A stretch of DNA of 64,000 nucleotides from Acidaminococcus sp. (GCA_022482815.1 JAKVOM010000001.1:1178001-1242000); one strand, 5' to 3'. Shown: positions 1 through 8,834, numbered from the stretch's first letter. Translations and numbers: made by a program. The notes: a model not told the origin generated them from the sequence alone.

Positions 1-752
1 TGAAGAAGATGGGCATCGAATTCCATCTGGAATGCCCTGTCCAGTCTGTTGAGAACTCTCCTGTTGGCGCCAAGGTTGTATGCCTCGATAAGAAGACCAA
101 TAAGGAAGTTTCCTTCGAAGCTGAAAAGGTTCTGGTGGCTGTAGGCCGTCGTCCTAACACGAAGTCCATCAACCTGGAAGCTGCCGGCATTGAAAATCAG
201 AAGGGCCGCATTGTGGTCAACGACCAAATGCAGACCAACGTTCCGAACATTTATGCTATCGGCGACTGTGTTCTGGGTAAGGCTCAGCTGGCCCATACGG
301 CATCTGCCATGGGCGAAGTTGCTGTTGAAAACATCATGGGCATTCCTTCCGTCTATGATGAAAGAACGAACCCGACCTGCGTTTACATTGAACCGGAAGC
401 TGCATCTGTCGGCCTGACCGAAGAAAAAGCCAAGGAAATGGGAATTGACTATATCGTCGGCAAGTTCCCGATGAGCGGCAACGGCAAGGCATTGATTATG
501 AACGGCGGCGAAGGCATTGTCAAGATTATTGCCGGCAAGGAATACAATGAAGTCCTCGGCATGCACATCATTGGGCCACGTGCTTCCGACCTCATCTGCG
601 AAGGTGCTCTGGCTATTGAAGCTGAACTGACGCTGGATGACCTGGTTGCTACGATTCACTCTCATCCGACTGTGACCGAAGCTATGAGAGAAGCTGCCCT
701 GGATGGACTTGGCAGATGCATCCATATGCCGAACAAGAAAAAGAGAAAGTAA
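1..752 (+). CDS. lpdA: Dihydrolipoyl dehydrogenase (E3), C-terminal part
   Basis: The C-terminal portion of a flavin disulfide reductase; the reading frame is open to the left edge from base 3, so the N-terminal FAD-binding region and redox-active cysteines lie outside the window. E3 reoxidises dihydrolipoyl groups of 2-oxoacid dehydrogenase or glycine cleavage complexes with NAD+. Visible are the end of the NAD domain (VAVGRRPNT), the second FAD contact (YAIGDC) and the dimerisation domain ending in the catalytic His-Glu motif HSHPTVTE. A basic tail (NKKKRK) closes the protein. A lipoate ligase gene about 2.4 kb downstream fits a lipoyl-enzyme locus. Mercuric or glutathione reductase relatives are less likely given the C-terminal motif. 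Confidence 0.93.
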   Translation, partial: KKMGIEFHLECPVQSVENSPVGAKVVCLDKKTNKEVSFEAEKVLVAVGRRPNTKSINLEAAGIENQKGRIVVNDQMQTNVPNIYAIGDCVLGKAQLAHTASAMGEVAVENIMGIPSVYDERTNPTCVYIEPEAASVGLTEEKAKEMGIDYIVGKFPMSGNGKALIMNGGEGIVKIIAGKEYNEVLGMHIIGPRASDLICEGALAIEAELTLDDLVATIHSHPTVTEAMREAALDGLGRCIHMPNKKKRK

Positions 753-840
753 GCTTTTAGAAGTACAATGAGAAATACTGATTCAGCCCAGTTTTACGGT
801 TGAATCAGTATTTCATCATGAAGAAGAAGGGGGCATTCGT

Positions 841-1722
841 ATGAAGTATACTGTTGGATTCATTGGTCTTGGAAATATGGGCTTGCCGATGGCTGTCAAT
901 ATACTTAAAAAGAGTGGTGGTCCGGTGCTGGGTGCGGATGTCATTCCCGCTTCTTTGGACAAATTCGAGAAAGCCGGCGGTACTCGTACCAAAGGAAATC
1001 AGGAAATTTACGAAAAATGTAATTTGATTTTCCTTTCTTTGCCGAAAAATGAAATCGTTGAATCGGTGATTAACGAAATCATTGCTGTAAAGAAGGAACA
1101 TTGCATCATCGTGGATACGAGTTCTACTGCACCCTCGATTATCCGGAAGCTTTTCCCCAAAGCGAAAGCAAAGGGAATTGACATCCTTGATTCTCCGGTC
1201 AGCGGCGGTGTGTCAGGCGCTGAAGGCGGGACACTGGCCATCATGGTCGGAGGTGATAAGGCTGTATTTGATGATGTCAAGCCTTATCTGGAGTATATGG
1301 GTTCCAGTGTCACGTACATGGGAAGTACCGGCTGCGGCGATATTGCCAAACTGGCCAACAACATGATCGTGGGGATTCATCTGATTGCCATGGGTGAAGC
1401 TTTTGCTTTTGCCAAGAAAGCCGGGCTTGATCCGACAACGCTGTATAATGCCATTAAGGGCGGATTTGCACAAAGTGCAGTCCTTGACGGTAAGGCAATG
1501 AAGATGATCCACCGTGACTTTACGGCTTCGGCCCGCATTGCCGTCCACTATAAGGACATTAAGAACGCGAAAGCGCTTGCCGACGAGATGGGCGTTCCTG
1601 TCCCGGCTACGGATATTGTCCTGGACTATATGCGCCGCATGGACAAAGCAGGACTCATTAATGAGGACCAATGTGCCCTGGTCAAGGTTCCGGAAAAAGA
1701 TATGAATGTAGTTGTGAAATGA
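841..1722 (+). CDS. NAD(P)-dependent beta-hydroxyacid dehydrogenase (GarR/MmsB family)
   Basis: 293 residues, normal for the 3-hydroxyisobutyrate / tartronate-semialdehyde reductase family, which oxidises or reduces beta-hydroxyacids. An N-terminal Rossmann fold carries the glycine motif GLGNMG (residues 9-14); the substrate loop DSPVSGG is at 117-123 and the expected catalytic lysine is K170 in the stretch GDIAKLANNM. The remaining helical domain is complete. An AAGAAGGGGG ribosome site precedes the ATG. The gene is followed after 15 bases by the PPC-domain gene, suggesting co-transcription. The substrate cannot be assigned from sequence; 2-hydroxy-3-oxopropionate and 3-hydroxyisobutyrate are the usual candidates. 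Confidence 0.85.
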   Translation: MKYTVGFIGLGNMGLPMAVNILKKSGGPVLGADVIPASLDKFEKAGGTRTKGNQEIYEKCNLIFLSLPKNEIVESVINEIIAVKKEHCIIVDTSSTAPSIIRKLFPKAKAKGIDILDSPVSGGVSGAEGGTLAIMVGGDKAVFDDVKPYLEYMGSSVTYMGSTGCGDIAKLANNMIVGIHLIAMGEAFAFAKKAGLDPTTLYNAIKGGFAQSAVLDGKAMKMIHRDFTASARIAVHYKDIKNAKALADEMGVPVPATDIVLDYMRRMDKAGLINEDQCALVKVPEKDMNVVVK

Positions 1723-1737
1723 AAAGGAGAGATCAAC

Positions 1738-2217
1738 ATGATTAGTATGGCATCAGGCGGTAAAATTAGCAGAGTAGTAGCAGCCAGAATGTCTCCCGGT
1801 GAAGATGTCCTGAAAGGTCTTGAAAGAATCTGTGCCGAAAACCATATCAATAACGGTTTTATCCTGAGCGGTATGGGCTCTCTGGCAAAAGTTGCTTTCT
1901 ATGATCCGGTTGCTCTGCCTGATAAGAAGGCTGGATATGGCTACAGCACCCCGATTACCATGGACGGTCCGATTGAACTGCTCGGTATGACGGGTATGAT
2001 TTGCCACAATACCAAAGGTGAATGCCTGCTGCATGTTCATTTCACCCTGTCTGACCAAAAAGGCAATGCCTTTGGCGGTCACGTCATTGAAGGCTGCAAG
2101 GTGCTTCTGACGACGGACATTCTGATTGGTGAAATCGAAGGCCTTGAAATGGGCCGTGAATATGATAAAGACTTGGAAGTCTTCATCTTTGGACCTAAGA
2201 ACATTGAAAAGAAGTAA
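1738..2217 (+). CDS. PPC (DUF296) domain protein
   Basis: 159 residues covering one PPC/DUF296 domain, a trimer-forming fold found in plant AT-hook proteins and, alone, in many bacteria. Characteristic segments are NNGFILSGMGSL, a metal-site-like HVHF followed by GGHVIEG, and the C-terminal strand with LTTDILIGEIEG. No AT-hook or other DNA-binding extension is present. The start has an AAAGGAGA ribosome site 7 bases upstream. It lies in a probable two-gene operon with the dehydrogenase and is followed by a strong terminator. The biochemical role of stand-alone bacterial members is not established, so no function is claimed. Confidence 0.82.
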   Translation: MISMASGGKISRVVAARMSPGEDVLKGLERICAENHINNGFILSGMGSLAKVAFYDPVALPDKKAGYGYSTPITMDGPIELLGMTGMICHNTKGECLLHVHFTLSDQKGNAFGGHVIEGCKVLLTTDILIGEIEGLEMGREYDKDLEVFIFGPKNIEKK

Positions 2218-2230
2218 TTTGTGATTTGTT

Positions 2231-2267
2231 ATTACCACCCAAAGGTGTTCCCTTGGGTGGTAATTTT
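2231..2267 (+). terminator. Intrinsic terminator after the PPC gene
   Basis: A near-perfect stem, ATTACCACCCAA paired with TTGGGTGGTAAT around a short loop, is followed by TTTTC. It ends the dehydrogenase-PPC unit and separates it from the metallo-hydrolase. Confidence 0.85.
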
Positions 2268-2289
2268 CTCATTTTCAGGAGCATGAACT

Positions 2290-3033
2290 ATGGATGAAGG
2301 TAAGGCCGTATTATTAGGAAACTGCGGCGTTTATATACAATATGAGGGAACCCGCTTTCTGTTCGACGGTCTCTACAAAGATCTCAGCCACAGCTTTGTG
2401 CAGCTGCCGGATACCGTCTGGCGTGCCATGGCAGAAGGCAGGGGCTATCTTTCTAATATAGATTATCTGCTCTTTTCCCATTCTCATTTCGATCATTATT
2501 TCAGCAATTATTTATTTACCTACATGGCCCACAATCAGGTAAAGGGACTGGTATTGCCGGTACTGGACCAGACGACGGGCCTGAAGAGAGCGTATGAGGA
2601 ATTTGGCGGTAAACTGCTTCACTTTAAGGAAGGGGAGGCAGAATTGGGAGAAGATATCAGACTGCGGCTTATTCGGACGCATCACCTGGATCCCCGGCAC
2701 TTTTCTCTTCCCGTTTACGCGTATCTTCTGGCGTTAGGGAGAAAAAAACTCCTTGTCATGGCAGATGCCGATTATCAGGAAGCGGATTTTCGCTGCCTGG
2801 AAGGAATTGACATCGATTATGCCTTTGTGACACCTGTCTTTTATAACAATGCGGCAGGGCGCCGCATCCTTTTTGAGCAGCTGTCTATTCGTCAGCTTGT
2901 GCTCTATCATTTGCCGGATCCGGATAACGACCGTTTCCAGTATGGCCGTATGGCAGAAAATGATGTAAGAAAATATGGTCGGGAAAAACCGACTTTTATC
3001 TGGCGTGAATATGGCCAGTCGATTATACTGTAA
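2290..3033 (+). CDS. Metallo-beta-lactamase-fold hydrolase
   Basis: 247 residues with the MBL-fold metal motif HSHFDH at residues 64-69, preceded by a strand-turn typical of UlaG/YcbJ-like hydrolases (LLGNCGVYIQYEG, then LFDGLYKD). Later candidate metal ligands are in THHLDPRH and MADADY. Members of this superfamily hydrolyse esters, lactones, phosphodiesters or nucleic acids, so the substrate is not assigned. The N-terminal pattern resembles UlaG-type proteins more than glyoxalase II. It is a separate unit behind the terminator at 2231-2267 and 68 bases before lipoate ligase. The ATG has AGGAGC 7 bases upstream. Confidence 0.82.
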   Translation: MDEGKAVLLGNCGVYIQYEGTRFLFDGLYKDLSHSFVQLPDTVWRAMAEGRGYLSNIDYLLFSHSHFDHYFSNYLFTYMAHNQVKGLVLPVLDQTTGLKRAYEEFGGKLLHFKEGEAELGEDIRLRLIRTHHLDPRHFSLPVYAYLLALGRKKLLVMADADYQEADFRCLEGIDIDYAFVTPVFYNNAAGRRILFEQLSIRQLVLYHLPDPDNDRFQYGRMAENDVRKYGREKPTFIWREYGQSIIL

Positions 3034-3101
3034 TTTGTAGAAATCCAGGAAGAAAGCACGGCAGACGACAGTGCTTCTTCACACGTTGGGAGAGATGATT
3101 C

Positions 3102-4094
3102 ATGATTTATATCGAAAGTCCGAGTTTTAATCCGTATTTTAACCTCGCTTTGGAGCAGTACGTGTTTGACTGCATGGACCGCAGTCAGGAGTATTTTATG
3201 CTTTGGCGGAATGATAACACCATCGTGGTGGGCAAGAACCAGAACACGATTGCTGAAATCAACCAGGACTTTGTTGAGGAGCACCATATCAACGTTGTGC
3301 GTCGGCTTTCCGGCGGCGGGGCTGTATATCATGACCTGGGCAACCTGAACTTCACGATTATCGTTTCAAAGACCAACGATATGAGTGACTTTGATTTTTC
3401 CCGTTTTAACAAGCCCGTTGTGCGTGCACTTGCAAAACTCGGTGTTAAGGCGGAAATTTCCGGCCGCAATGATATTACCATCGACGGCAAGAAGTTTTCC
3501 GGCAACGCTCAGTACATCAAACAAGGACGTATCATGGATCATGGAGCTATTTTGTACAATGTCGACCTTACCGTGCTTTCCAAGGCCCTCAAGGTTTCCA
3601 AGGATAAAATTGAATCTAAGGGTGTCAAATCTGTCCGTGCCCATGTAACCAACGTACTGGACTGCATGGAAAAGAAGGTTCCCCTCGAAACTTTCATGAA
3701 GATGCTCGTGGAAGAAATGGCCGGATCCGAAGAGATTGTGCCGCATACGCTGACTGACGAGGAAATTGCGGCCGTTAAGAAACTGGAAGCTGAACGCTAC
3801 GATAAATGGGAATGGAACTACGGATATTCTCCGAAGTATGATATCCAGAAGGAACGGTATCTGCCGGGCTGCGGCAAGTTCCAGATCCATATGAACGTCA
3901 AGGATGGACGCATTACTGACTTTGATATCTTTGGGGATTATTTTGGCAACAAGGAAAAGGATGAACTGAAACCGTATCTCATTGGTGCGCAGGTGAATAG
4001 GGAGGATCTGAATCGTGCATTGAAGGATGTCGATATTGAAGAATTCTTCCATAATCTGTCAAAGGATACGTTCATCGATATGCTGGTGAAGTAA
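3102..4094 (+). CDS. lplA: Lipoate-protein ligase A
   Basis: 330 residues, the length of two-domain LplA. It activates free lipoate with ATP and transfers it to lysines of E2 or GcvH lipoyl domains. The large domain carries RRLSGGGAVYHD (residues 67-78) and GRNDITIDGKKFSGNA (about 121-136), including the lipoyl-AMP-binding lysine; the small C-terminal accessory domain (about 240-330, with YLPGCGKFQIHMNV) is present. Together with the lpdA end at the window edge it points to scavenging of exogenous lipoate for a lipoyl-dependent complex. No lipA or lipB is visible here. The ATG follows GGGAGAGATGATTC. Confidence 0.93.
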   Translation: MIYIESPSFNPYFNLALEQYVFDCMDRSQEYFMLWRNDNTIVVGKNQNTIAEINQDFVEEHHINVVRRLSGGGAVYHDLGNLNFTIIVSKTNDMSDFDFSRFNKPVVRALAKLGVKAEISGRNDITIDGKKFSGNAQYIKQGRIMDHGAILYNVDLTVLSKALKVSKDKIESKGVKSVRAHVTNVLDCMEKKVPLETFMKMLVEEMAGSEEIVPHTLTDEEIAAVKKLEAERYDKWEWNYGYSPKYDIQKERYLPGCGKFQIHMNVKDGRITDFDIFGDYFGNKEKDELKPYLIGAQVNREDLNRALKDVDIEEFFHNLSKDTFIDMLVK

Positions 4095-4150
4095 GAAATT
4101 CATAGAGACTGGAAAACGTCCCGCTGCAGCGGCAGCAGGGTAATGTGGGT

Positions 4151-4193
4151 AATCAGGGTACACGCAGACAAAACAGCATGTACCCTGATTTTT
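4151..4193 (+). terminator. Intrinsic terminator after lplA
   Basis: A perfect 12-bp stem, AATCAGGGTACA with TGTACCCTGATT, around a 16-base loop, is followed by a run of T. Confidence 0.88.
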
Positions 4194-4437
4194 GTATATT
4201 AGTATATGCTAATAGAGTGCGCGTTAATAAAATTCTCTCAAAATTTTCCTAATATTTACCATTCTGTCAACCTATCACTCGGGGCAGAAATAAGTACCCA
4301 CTCTCAAGCATAAATTCACTGTTTGTGTGATATTTATTATTTTGTTTCACATGAACCGCTTTTATACAATAAATACAGAAATTAGAAAAAATAAAGGCAA
4401 TTTTCAAAATTTTACAATCGCTTGACGGGAATTGTAG

Positions 4438-4477
4438 TATACTATTTTGTGACAGAGCACAAGGAGGGATTGTGCTC
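4438..4477 (+). promoter_or_regulatory. Candidate promoter and palindromic operator of the GntP permease
   Basis: A -10-like TATACT (4438-4443) lies in an AT-rich stretch; no -35 at ideal spacing is clear (TTTACA at 4411 is too far, TTGACG at 4422 too close). Just downstream is a perfect inverted repeat GAGCACAA (4455-4462) and TTGTGCTC (4470-4477) whose 7-base centre is GGAGGGA. Its position at the expected transcript start suggests an operator or a leader hairpin. This is inference from position and symmetry. Confidence 0.45.
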
Positions 4478-4510
4478 ACAATTATATAAATATGGAAGGG
4501 AGTGAGTAAA

Positions 4511-5914
4511 TTGACCGGATTTCCTCTTATGATTGCGTTCGTTATTGCTATCATTGTCATGATTGTCGCAATCTCCAAGTATCATGTGCATCCGTTCCTG
4601 TCAATTTTAGGTGTTTCTGTAATCTTTGGGCTGATTGGTGGTATTTCTCTCGTCAAGACGGGGAAGACGCTGGGCATTGCCGACGTCGTCAGCGCCGGCT
4701 TTTCCGGAACCTTCAACAGCATCGGTATTGTTATCATCATGGGTGCCCTTATCGGGACCCTGCTTGAAAAAACCGGTGCGGCTCTCAAGATGGCAGACTG
4801 TGTTGTCAAACTTGTGGGGAAGAACAATACGTCCCTGGCTGTCCTGATTATGGGCTGGATTGTTTCTATCCCTGTATTCTGCGACAGTGGGTTCGTTATT
4901 TTGAACCCGATTCGTAAAGCTCTGGTTCGCCGGACCCATGCTTCGGGTGTGGCTACGGCGGTAGCTATGTCCATGGGCCTTTACATTACCCACTGCTTCA
5001 TTCCGCCTACACCGGGACCGATTGCGGCTGCTAACACGCTGTACGAAGGGCTGCACATGGAAACGAACCTGATTCTCGTTATTGCCATGGGTGCATGCGC
5101 TTCCATCCTGCCGATGATTGCGGCTTACTTCTATGCTAACTATATTGGTTCCCGCATCCAGACGAAGGAAGAAAAGAAAATGGCAGCAGAAGGGGCAGAA
5201 GCTACGGAACAGTCCTATGAAGAACTGATGGCAAGCTACGGCGAACTGCCGAGTGCGTTCATGAGCTTTGCTCCTATCATTGTCCCGATCATCCTGATGG
5301 CTCTCTCCAGTGCCATGAACATGGCTGGAAACAAGATTCCTATTATCACGTTCCTCGGCACTCCGATCATTGCTATCACGGTCGGTGTCATTCTCGGTGC
5401 AATGCTGTTCTTCTCCCGTCCGATGGAAGACAAGGTAAAGGTCTTCTATGAAATTACGAACGAAACGCTGAAGATTTGCGGCCCGATTCTTTTCATTACG
5501 GCTGCCGGCGGTGTACTTGGTAAGGTCATTGCTTCGACCAATATGGTGGCCTTCATCAAGGCCAATTCTTCCACACTGGCAGGACTCGGTATCTTCTTCC
5601 CGTTCCTGCTTTCGGCAATCCTCAAGACGGCTCAGGGCTCTTCCACCGTTGCCATTACGACGACGGCCGGTATTATGGCTCCGCTCATGACGACGCTGGG
5701 TCTGGGAACTCCGATCCTGGCTGCCGTGACCGTTATTGCTATCGGTGCCGGTGCCATGACCGTATCTCACGCCAACGACTCTTACTTCTGGGTTGTTACG
5801 AACTTTGGTGATATGGAAGTGGAAGACGGCTACAAGGCCCAGACGATGGGTACCCTCGTTACCGGTATTGCCGCCATTATCAACGTCTTCATTATTTACA
5901 TGATCGTTAAATAA
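4511..5914 (+). CDS. GntP-family permease (gluconate / organic acid transporter)
   Basis: About 467 residues, very hydrophobic, with the membrane-segment pattern of GntP-family proton symporters for gluconate and related hydroxyacids. Recognisable segments include IPVFCDSGFVIL, HCFIPPTPGPIAAA and the C-terminal AQGSSTVAITTTAGIM and SHANDSYFWVV, all near diagnostic for the family. A hydrophilic loop sits around residues 220-245. The TTG at 4511 is preferred because GGAAGGGAG lies 8-10 bases upstream; a GTG at 4502 would overlap that site. The gene stands alone between two terminators. The exact substrate is not assigned; gluconate, D-glycerate and related acids are options. Confidence 0.9.
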   Translation: MTGFPLMIAFVIAIIVMIVAISKYHVHPFLSILGVSVIFGLIGGISLVKTGKTLGIADVVSAGFSGTFNSIGIVIIMGALIGTLLEKTGAALKMADCVVKLVGKNNTSLAVLIMGWIVSIPVFCDSGFVILNPIRKALVRRTHASGVATAVAMSMGLYITHCFIPPTPGPIAAANTLYEGLHMETNLILVIAMGACASILPMIAAYFYANYIGSRIQTKEEKKMAAEGAEATEQSYEELMASYGELPSAFMSFAPIIVPIILMALSSAMNMAGNKIPIITFLGTPIIAITVGVILGAMLFFSRPMEDKVKVFYEITNETLKICGPILFITAAGGVLGKVIASTNMVAFIKANSSTLAGLGIFFPFLLSAILKTAQGSSTVAITTTAGIMAPLMTTLGLGTPILAAVTVIAIGAGAMTVSHANDSYFWVVTNFGDMEVEDGYKAQTMGTLVTGIAAIINVFIIYMIVK

Positions 5915-5933
5915 AAATAGCGTGTATTAAAGT

Positions 5934-5982
5934 AAGAGACTGTGAAACTACGATTGTCCGTCGTTTCACAGTCTCTTTTTTT
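5934..5982 (+). terminator. Intrinsic terminator after the permease
   Basis: A stem AAGAGACTGTGAAAC with GTTTCACAGTCTCTT ends in seven T, directly after the permease stop. Confidence 0.9.
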
Positions 5983-5989
5983 CGCAGTC

Positions 5990-6360
5990 TGCCTTCCACT
6001 GTGCGGTGGGTGGCCAGTAGGATAACAGGAATTAGTTCGATAGAAACGCTGTTAAATCCACACCAATACCCCCAATAGGGGCAGTAGAGACCCTCTTCGA
6101 CGTCGCTACGCGACCTTGAAGAGGGGGAACCGCAGGAAGGCCCGATGGTATCGGGACTTCCGGAAAGCGGTGGGTGATGGCCCATTCTGCCGAAGGCTGG
6201 CTGTCTTGAATACCCGCTGCAATCTTCCTCAAGAATCCGCCAAGAAAACTGCCCGCACGACAGTAGTGACCACTCTGTCCACTACCCACCAGCCACTCAG
6301 TCGTAGGCGAGGCCAAAAGCTAAATGCTATCTGCTAACAGCTACCTGCTTTGAGAATGCA
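5990..6360 (+). repeat. Mosaic dispersed intergenic repeat, copy 1
   Basis: This stretch holds no credible gene. It contains repeat modules found elsewhere in the window: a palindromic module around CCTCTTCGACGTCGC and GAAGAGGGGGAACCGCAGG (about 6090-6180), the AAGAATCCGCCAA / GCCCGCAC / ACTACCCACC module (6230-6300), and a degenerate GCTAA-rich module (6313-6350). A longer relative of the same order occurs at 11680-12000. Confidence 0.75.
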
Positions 6361-6430
6361 AGTAACGAGGGTAAATTATCCTTCCAAACGTAAGTGCAAA
6401 TTTCAGCTTATGATATTTCATAAAATACCC

Positions 6431-6459
6431 TTGTACTTTACTATGAAATTGACTATAAT
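6431..6459 (+). promoter_or_regulatory. suf promoter P1
   Basis: TTGTAC (6431-6436), a 17-base spacer and TATAAT (6454-6459). The -10 is embedded in a 23-base box (6446-6468) repeated with 19 of 23 identities at P2. Confidence 0.65.
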
Positions 6460-6547
6460 AATCCATGGCAATTAAGTAGGAAATTGAACTATGAAAAGAT
6501 TTCCTGCCGAGCGTGTTTGTGACTGTCCATCAACTGTAATTATTCAA

Positions 6548-6576
6548 TTGACAGATAAAAACAAACTGACTATAAT
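6548..6576 (+). promoter_or_regulatory. suf promoter P2 (consensus sigma-A)
   Basis: A full consensus: TTGACA (6548-6553), a 17-base spacer and TATAAT (6571-6576), 64 bases before sufC. The box 6563-6585 repeats the one at P1 (core TGACTATAATAA, then CAT-G). A regulator overlapping both -10 elements, for example an Rrf2/IscR-type sensor, is an inference. Confidence 0.85.
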
Positions 6577-6639
6577 AAATCATAGTAAAAAGCTAATAAT
6601 TAGTCACTTCAGTATTAAGAGATTATAGGAGAGGATACC

Positions 6640-7377
6640 ATGAGTGAACTGTTACGTGTCGAAGGCTTGAAAGTAGCTGTAGAAGGAAAAGAAATTTTAA
6701 AGGGCGTGGATCTTGTCATTAATAAAGGCGAAACTCACGTCATTATGGGCTCCAACGGGGCTGGTAAATCGACTTTGTTCAATGCGATAATGGGCAATCC
6801 TAAGTACGTAGTCACTGGCGGCAAGATTTATTTCGAAGGCCGTGAAATTACCGGAGAACCCGTTAACGAGCGGGCCAAAGCCGGTATTTTTATGGCCTTT
6901 CAGAACCCGATTTCCGTTCAGGGCATTACGGTCGAGAACTTCATCCGCAACGCCAAGAGCACCGTATCCGGATCAACGCAGCGCATCATGCCGTTCCGCA
7001 GAAAGCTTCACGCTATGATGGATACGCTGAAGATGGATCGCTCCTATGCACAGCGGTATGTCAATGAAGGGTTTTCCGGCGGCGAACGCAAGAAGAACGA
7101 AATTCTGCAGATGTGCATGCTGGAACCGAAACTGACCATGCTTGACGAAATCGACTCCGGCCTGGATGTCGACGCTGTCCGCATCGTATCGGAAGCAGTC
7201 AACAAATACCATAATGAAGAAAACGCACTGCTCATCATTACGCACCATAGCGAAATTCTGCAAAAACTGCATCCGGATGTGGTACATGTCTTGATTAAAG
7301 GCCGCATTGTAAAGACCGGAGATGCTTCCCTGATTGATGAAATCGAGAAGAACGGCTACGATTCCTTCCAGGAATAA
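6640..7377 (+). CDS. sufC: Fe-S cluster assembly ATPase SufC
   Basis: 245 residues, the ABC-type ATPase of the SUF scaffold, which drives cluster assembly on SufB-SufD in the cytoplasm. Walker A is GSNGAGKST (37-45), the Q-loop lies around FQNP (87-90), the signature is SGGE (146-149) and Walker B ends LTMLDE (165-170) followed by the SufC-typical IDSGLDVDA. The stretch GERKKNE after the signature is characteristic of SufC. It is first gene of sufCBDSU, whose order and tight spacing indicate one transcript from the promoters at 6431 and 6548. The start has AGGAGAGG 6 bases upstream. Confidence 0.97.
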   Translation: MSELLRVEGLKVAVEGKEILKGVDLVINKGETHVIMGSNGAGKSTLFNAIMGNPKYVVTGGKIYFEGREITGEPVNERAKAGIFMAFQNPISVQGITVENFIRNAKSTVSGSTQRIMPFRRKLHAMMDTLKMDRSYAQRYVNEGFSGGERKKNEILQMCMLEPKLTMLDEIDSGLDVDAVRIVSEAVNKYHNEENALLIITHHSEILQKLHPDVVHVLIKGRIVKTGDASLIDEIEKNGYDSFQE

Positions 7378-7394
7378 TTAGGCAGGTGATGACA

Positions 7395-8834
7395 ATGACG
7401 GAAGATATGAAAGCAAAGGAGCGGAAGCTTAAAACGGAACAGGTCATTGATTCTCTGGATGATCTGCACAATATGTATGACTTTCGCAACGATTTTAAAT
7501 ATTCCTATCGTACGGATGCTGGCCTGACACCGGACATTGTCCGCGAGATTTCTGCCAAGAAGGACGAACCGAAGTGGATGCTGGATTTCCGGCTGAAGTC
7601 TCTGGACATTTTTAATAAGATGCCTTATCCGGAATGGGGTCCCGATATCAGCGGGCTCGATATGGATAACATCATCACGTATGTACGGCCGAATACCCAG
7701 ATGCGTGCCAGTTGGGATGAAGTACCGGATGATATCAAGAATACCTTCGATCGTCTGGGCATTCCCGAAGCGGAAAAGAAATCTCTCGCCGGCGTCGGAG
7801 CGCAGTACGACTCCGAAGTCGTGTACCACAGCATCCAGGAAGACCTGGTCAAGCAGGGCGTTATCTACACGGATTTTGATACGGCCCTGAAACAATATGA
7901 AGACGTGGTACGGTCTCATTTCATGAAACTCGTGCCGCCGACAGATCACAAATTCGCGGCACTTCACGGCGCTGTCTGGTCCGGCGGTTCCTTCGTGTAC
8001 GTACCGGAAGGCGTGGATGTCTCCATTCCGCTGCAAAGTTACTTCCGTTTGAACGCACCGGGGGCCGGCCAGTTTGAACATACCCTTATCATCGTGGAAA
8101 AAGGTGCTAAGGTGCATTTTATCGAAGGCTGCAGTGCTCCGAAATATAACGTGGCTAACCTTCATGCGGGCTGCGTGGAGCTCTTCGTCGGTGATGACGC
8201 AACGCTGACCTATTCGACGATTGAAAACTGGTCCAAGAACATGTATAACCTCAATACCAAGCGTGCCCTCGTCGGAAAGAACGGTACCATTAACTGGGTC
8301 ACCGGTTCTTTCGGTTCCCACACGTCCTGCCTCTATCCGATGAGTATCCTGAACGGCGAAGGCGCCCACTGCGAATTTACGGGCGTAACGTTTGCCGGCA
8401 AGGGACAGTATCTTGATACGGGTTCCAAGGTCGTGCACAACGCACCGAATACGACGAGCAATATCAATTCCAAGTCCATCTCCAAGGACGGCGGCGTCTG
8501 CATCTACCGCGGCAGTGTCGTCATCAGCGAAAAAGCAGAGGGCTCCAAGGCCACCGTCAGCTGCGAATCCCTGATGCTGGACGAACAGTCCCAGTCCGAT
8601 ACGATTCCGGCTATCATTATCAAAAACGATAACGTCGACCTCGGACATGAAGCCAAGATCGGCCGCATTTCCGATGAGGCCATCTTCTACCTCATGAGCC
8701 GCGGCCTGAGCGAGGACGAAGCGAGAGCCATGCTGGTACGCGGTTTCGTCGACCCGGTATCCAAGGCTCTGCCGCTCGAATATGCCGTTGAAATGAACAA
8801 CTTGATCAATCTGGAACTCAAGGGTTCCATTTAA
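7395..8834 (+). CDS. sufB: Fe-S cluster scaffold SufB
   Basis: About 479 residues, the expected length for SufB, the beta-helix scaffold subunit that works with SufC and SufD. The conserved SufB core is present (for example the stretch SGGSFVYVPEGV, FIEGCSAP and a C-terminal YLMSRGLSEDEARAM motif). The ATG at 7395 is chosen because AGGCAGGTGA lies upstream of it; a GTG at 7386 and an ATG at 7389 lie inside that ribosome site. It begins 17 bases after sufC and ends 13 bases before sufD. Confidence 0.96.
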   Translation: MTEDMKAKERKLKTEQVIDSLDDLHNMYDFRNDFKYSYRTDAGLTPDIVREISAKKDEPKWMLDFRLKSLDIFNKMPYPEWGPDISGLDMDNIITYVRPNTQMRASWDEVPDDIKNTFDRLGIPEAEKKSLAGVGAQYDSEVVYHSIQEDLVKQGVIYTDFDTALKQYEDVVRSHFMKLVPPTDHKFAALHGAVWSGGSFVYVPEGVDVSIPLQSYFRLNAPGAGQFEHTLIIVEKGAKVHFIEGCSAPKYNVANLHAGCVELFVGDDATLTYSTIENWSKNMYNLNTKRALVGKNGTINWVTGSFGSHTSCLYPMSILNGEGAHCEFTGVTFAGKGQYLDTGSKVVHNAPNTTSNINSKSISKDGGVCIYRGSVVISEKAEGSKATVSCESLMLDEQSQSDTIPAIIIKNDNVDLGHEAKIGRISDEAIFYLMSRGLSEDEARAMLVRGFVDPVSKALPLEYAVEMNNLINLELKGSI

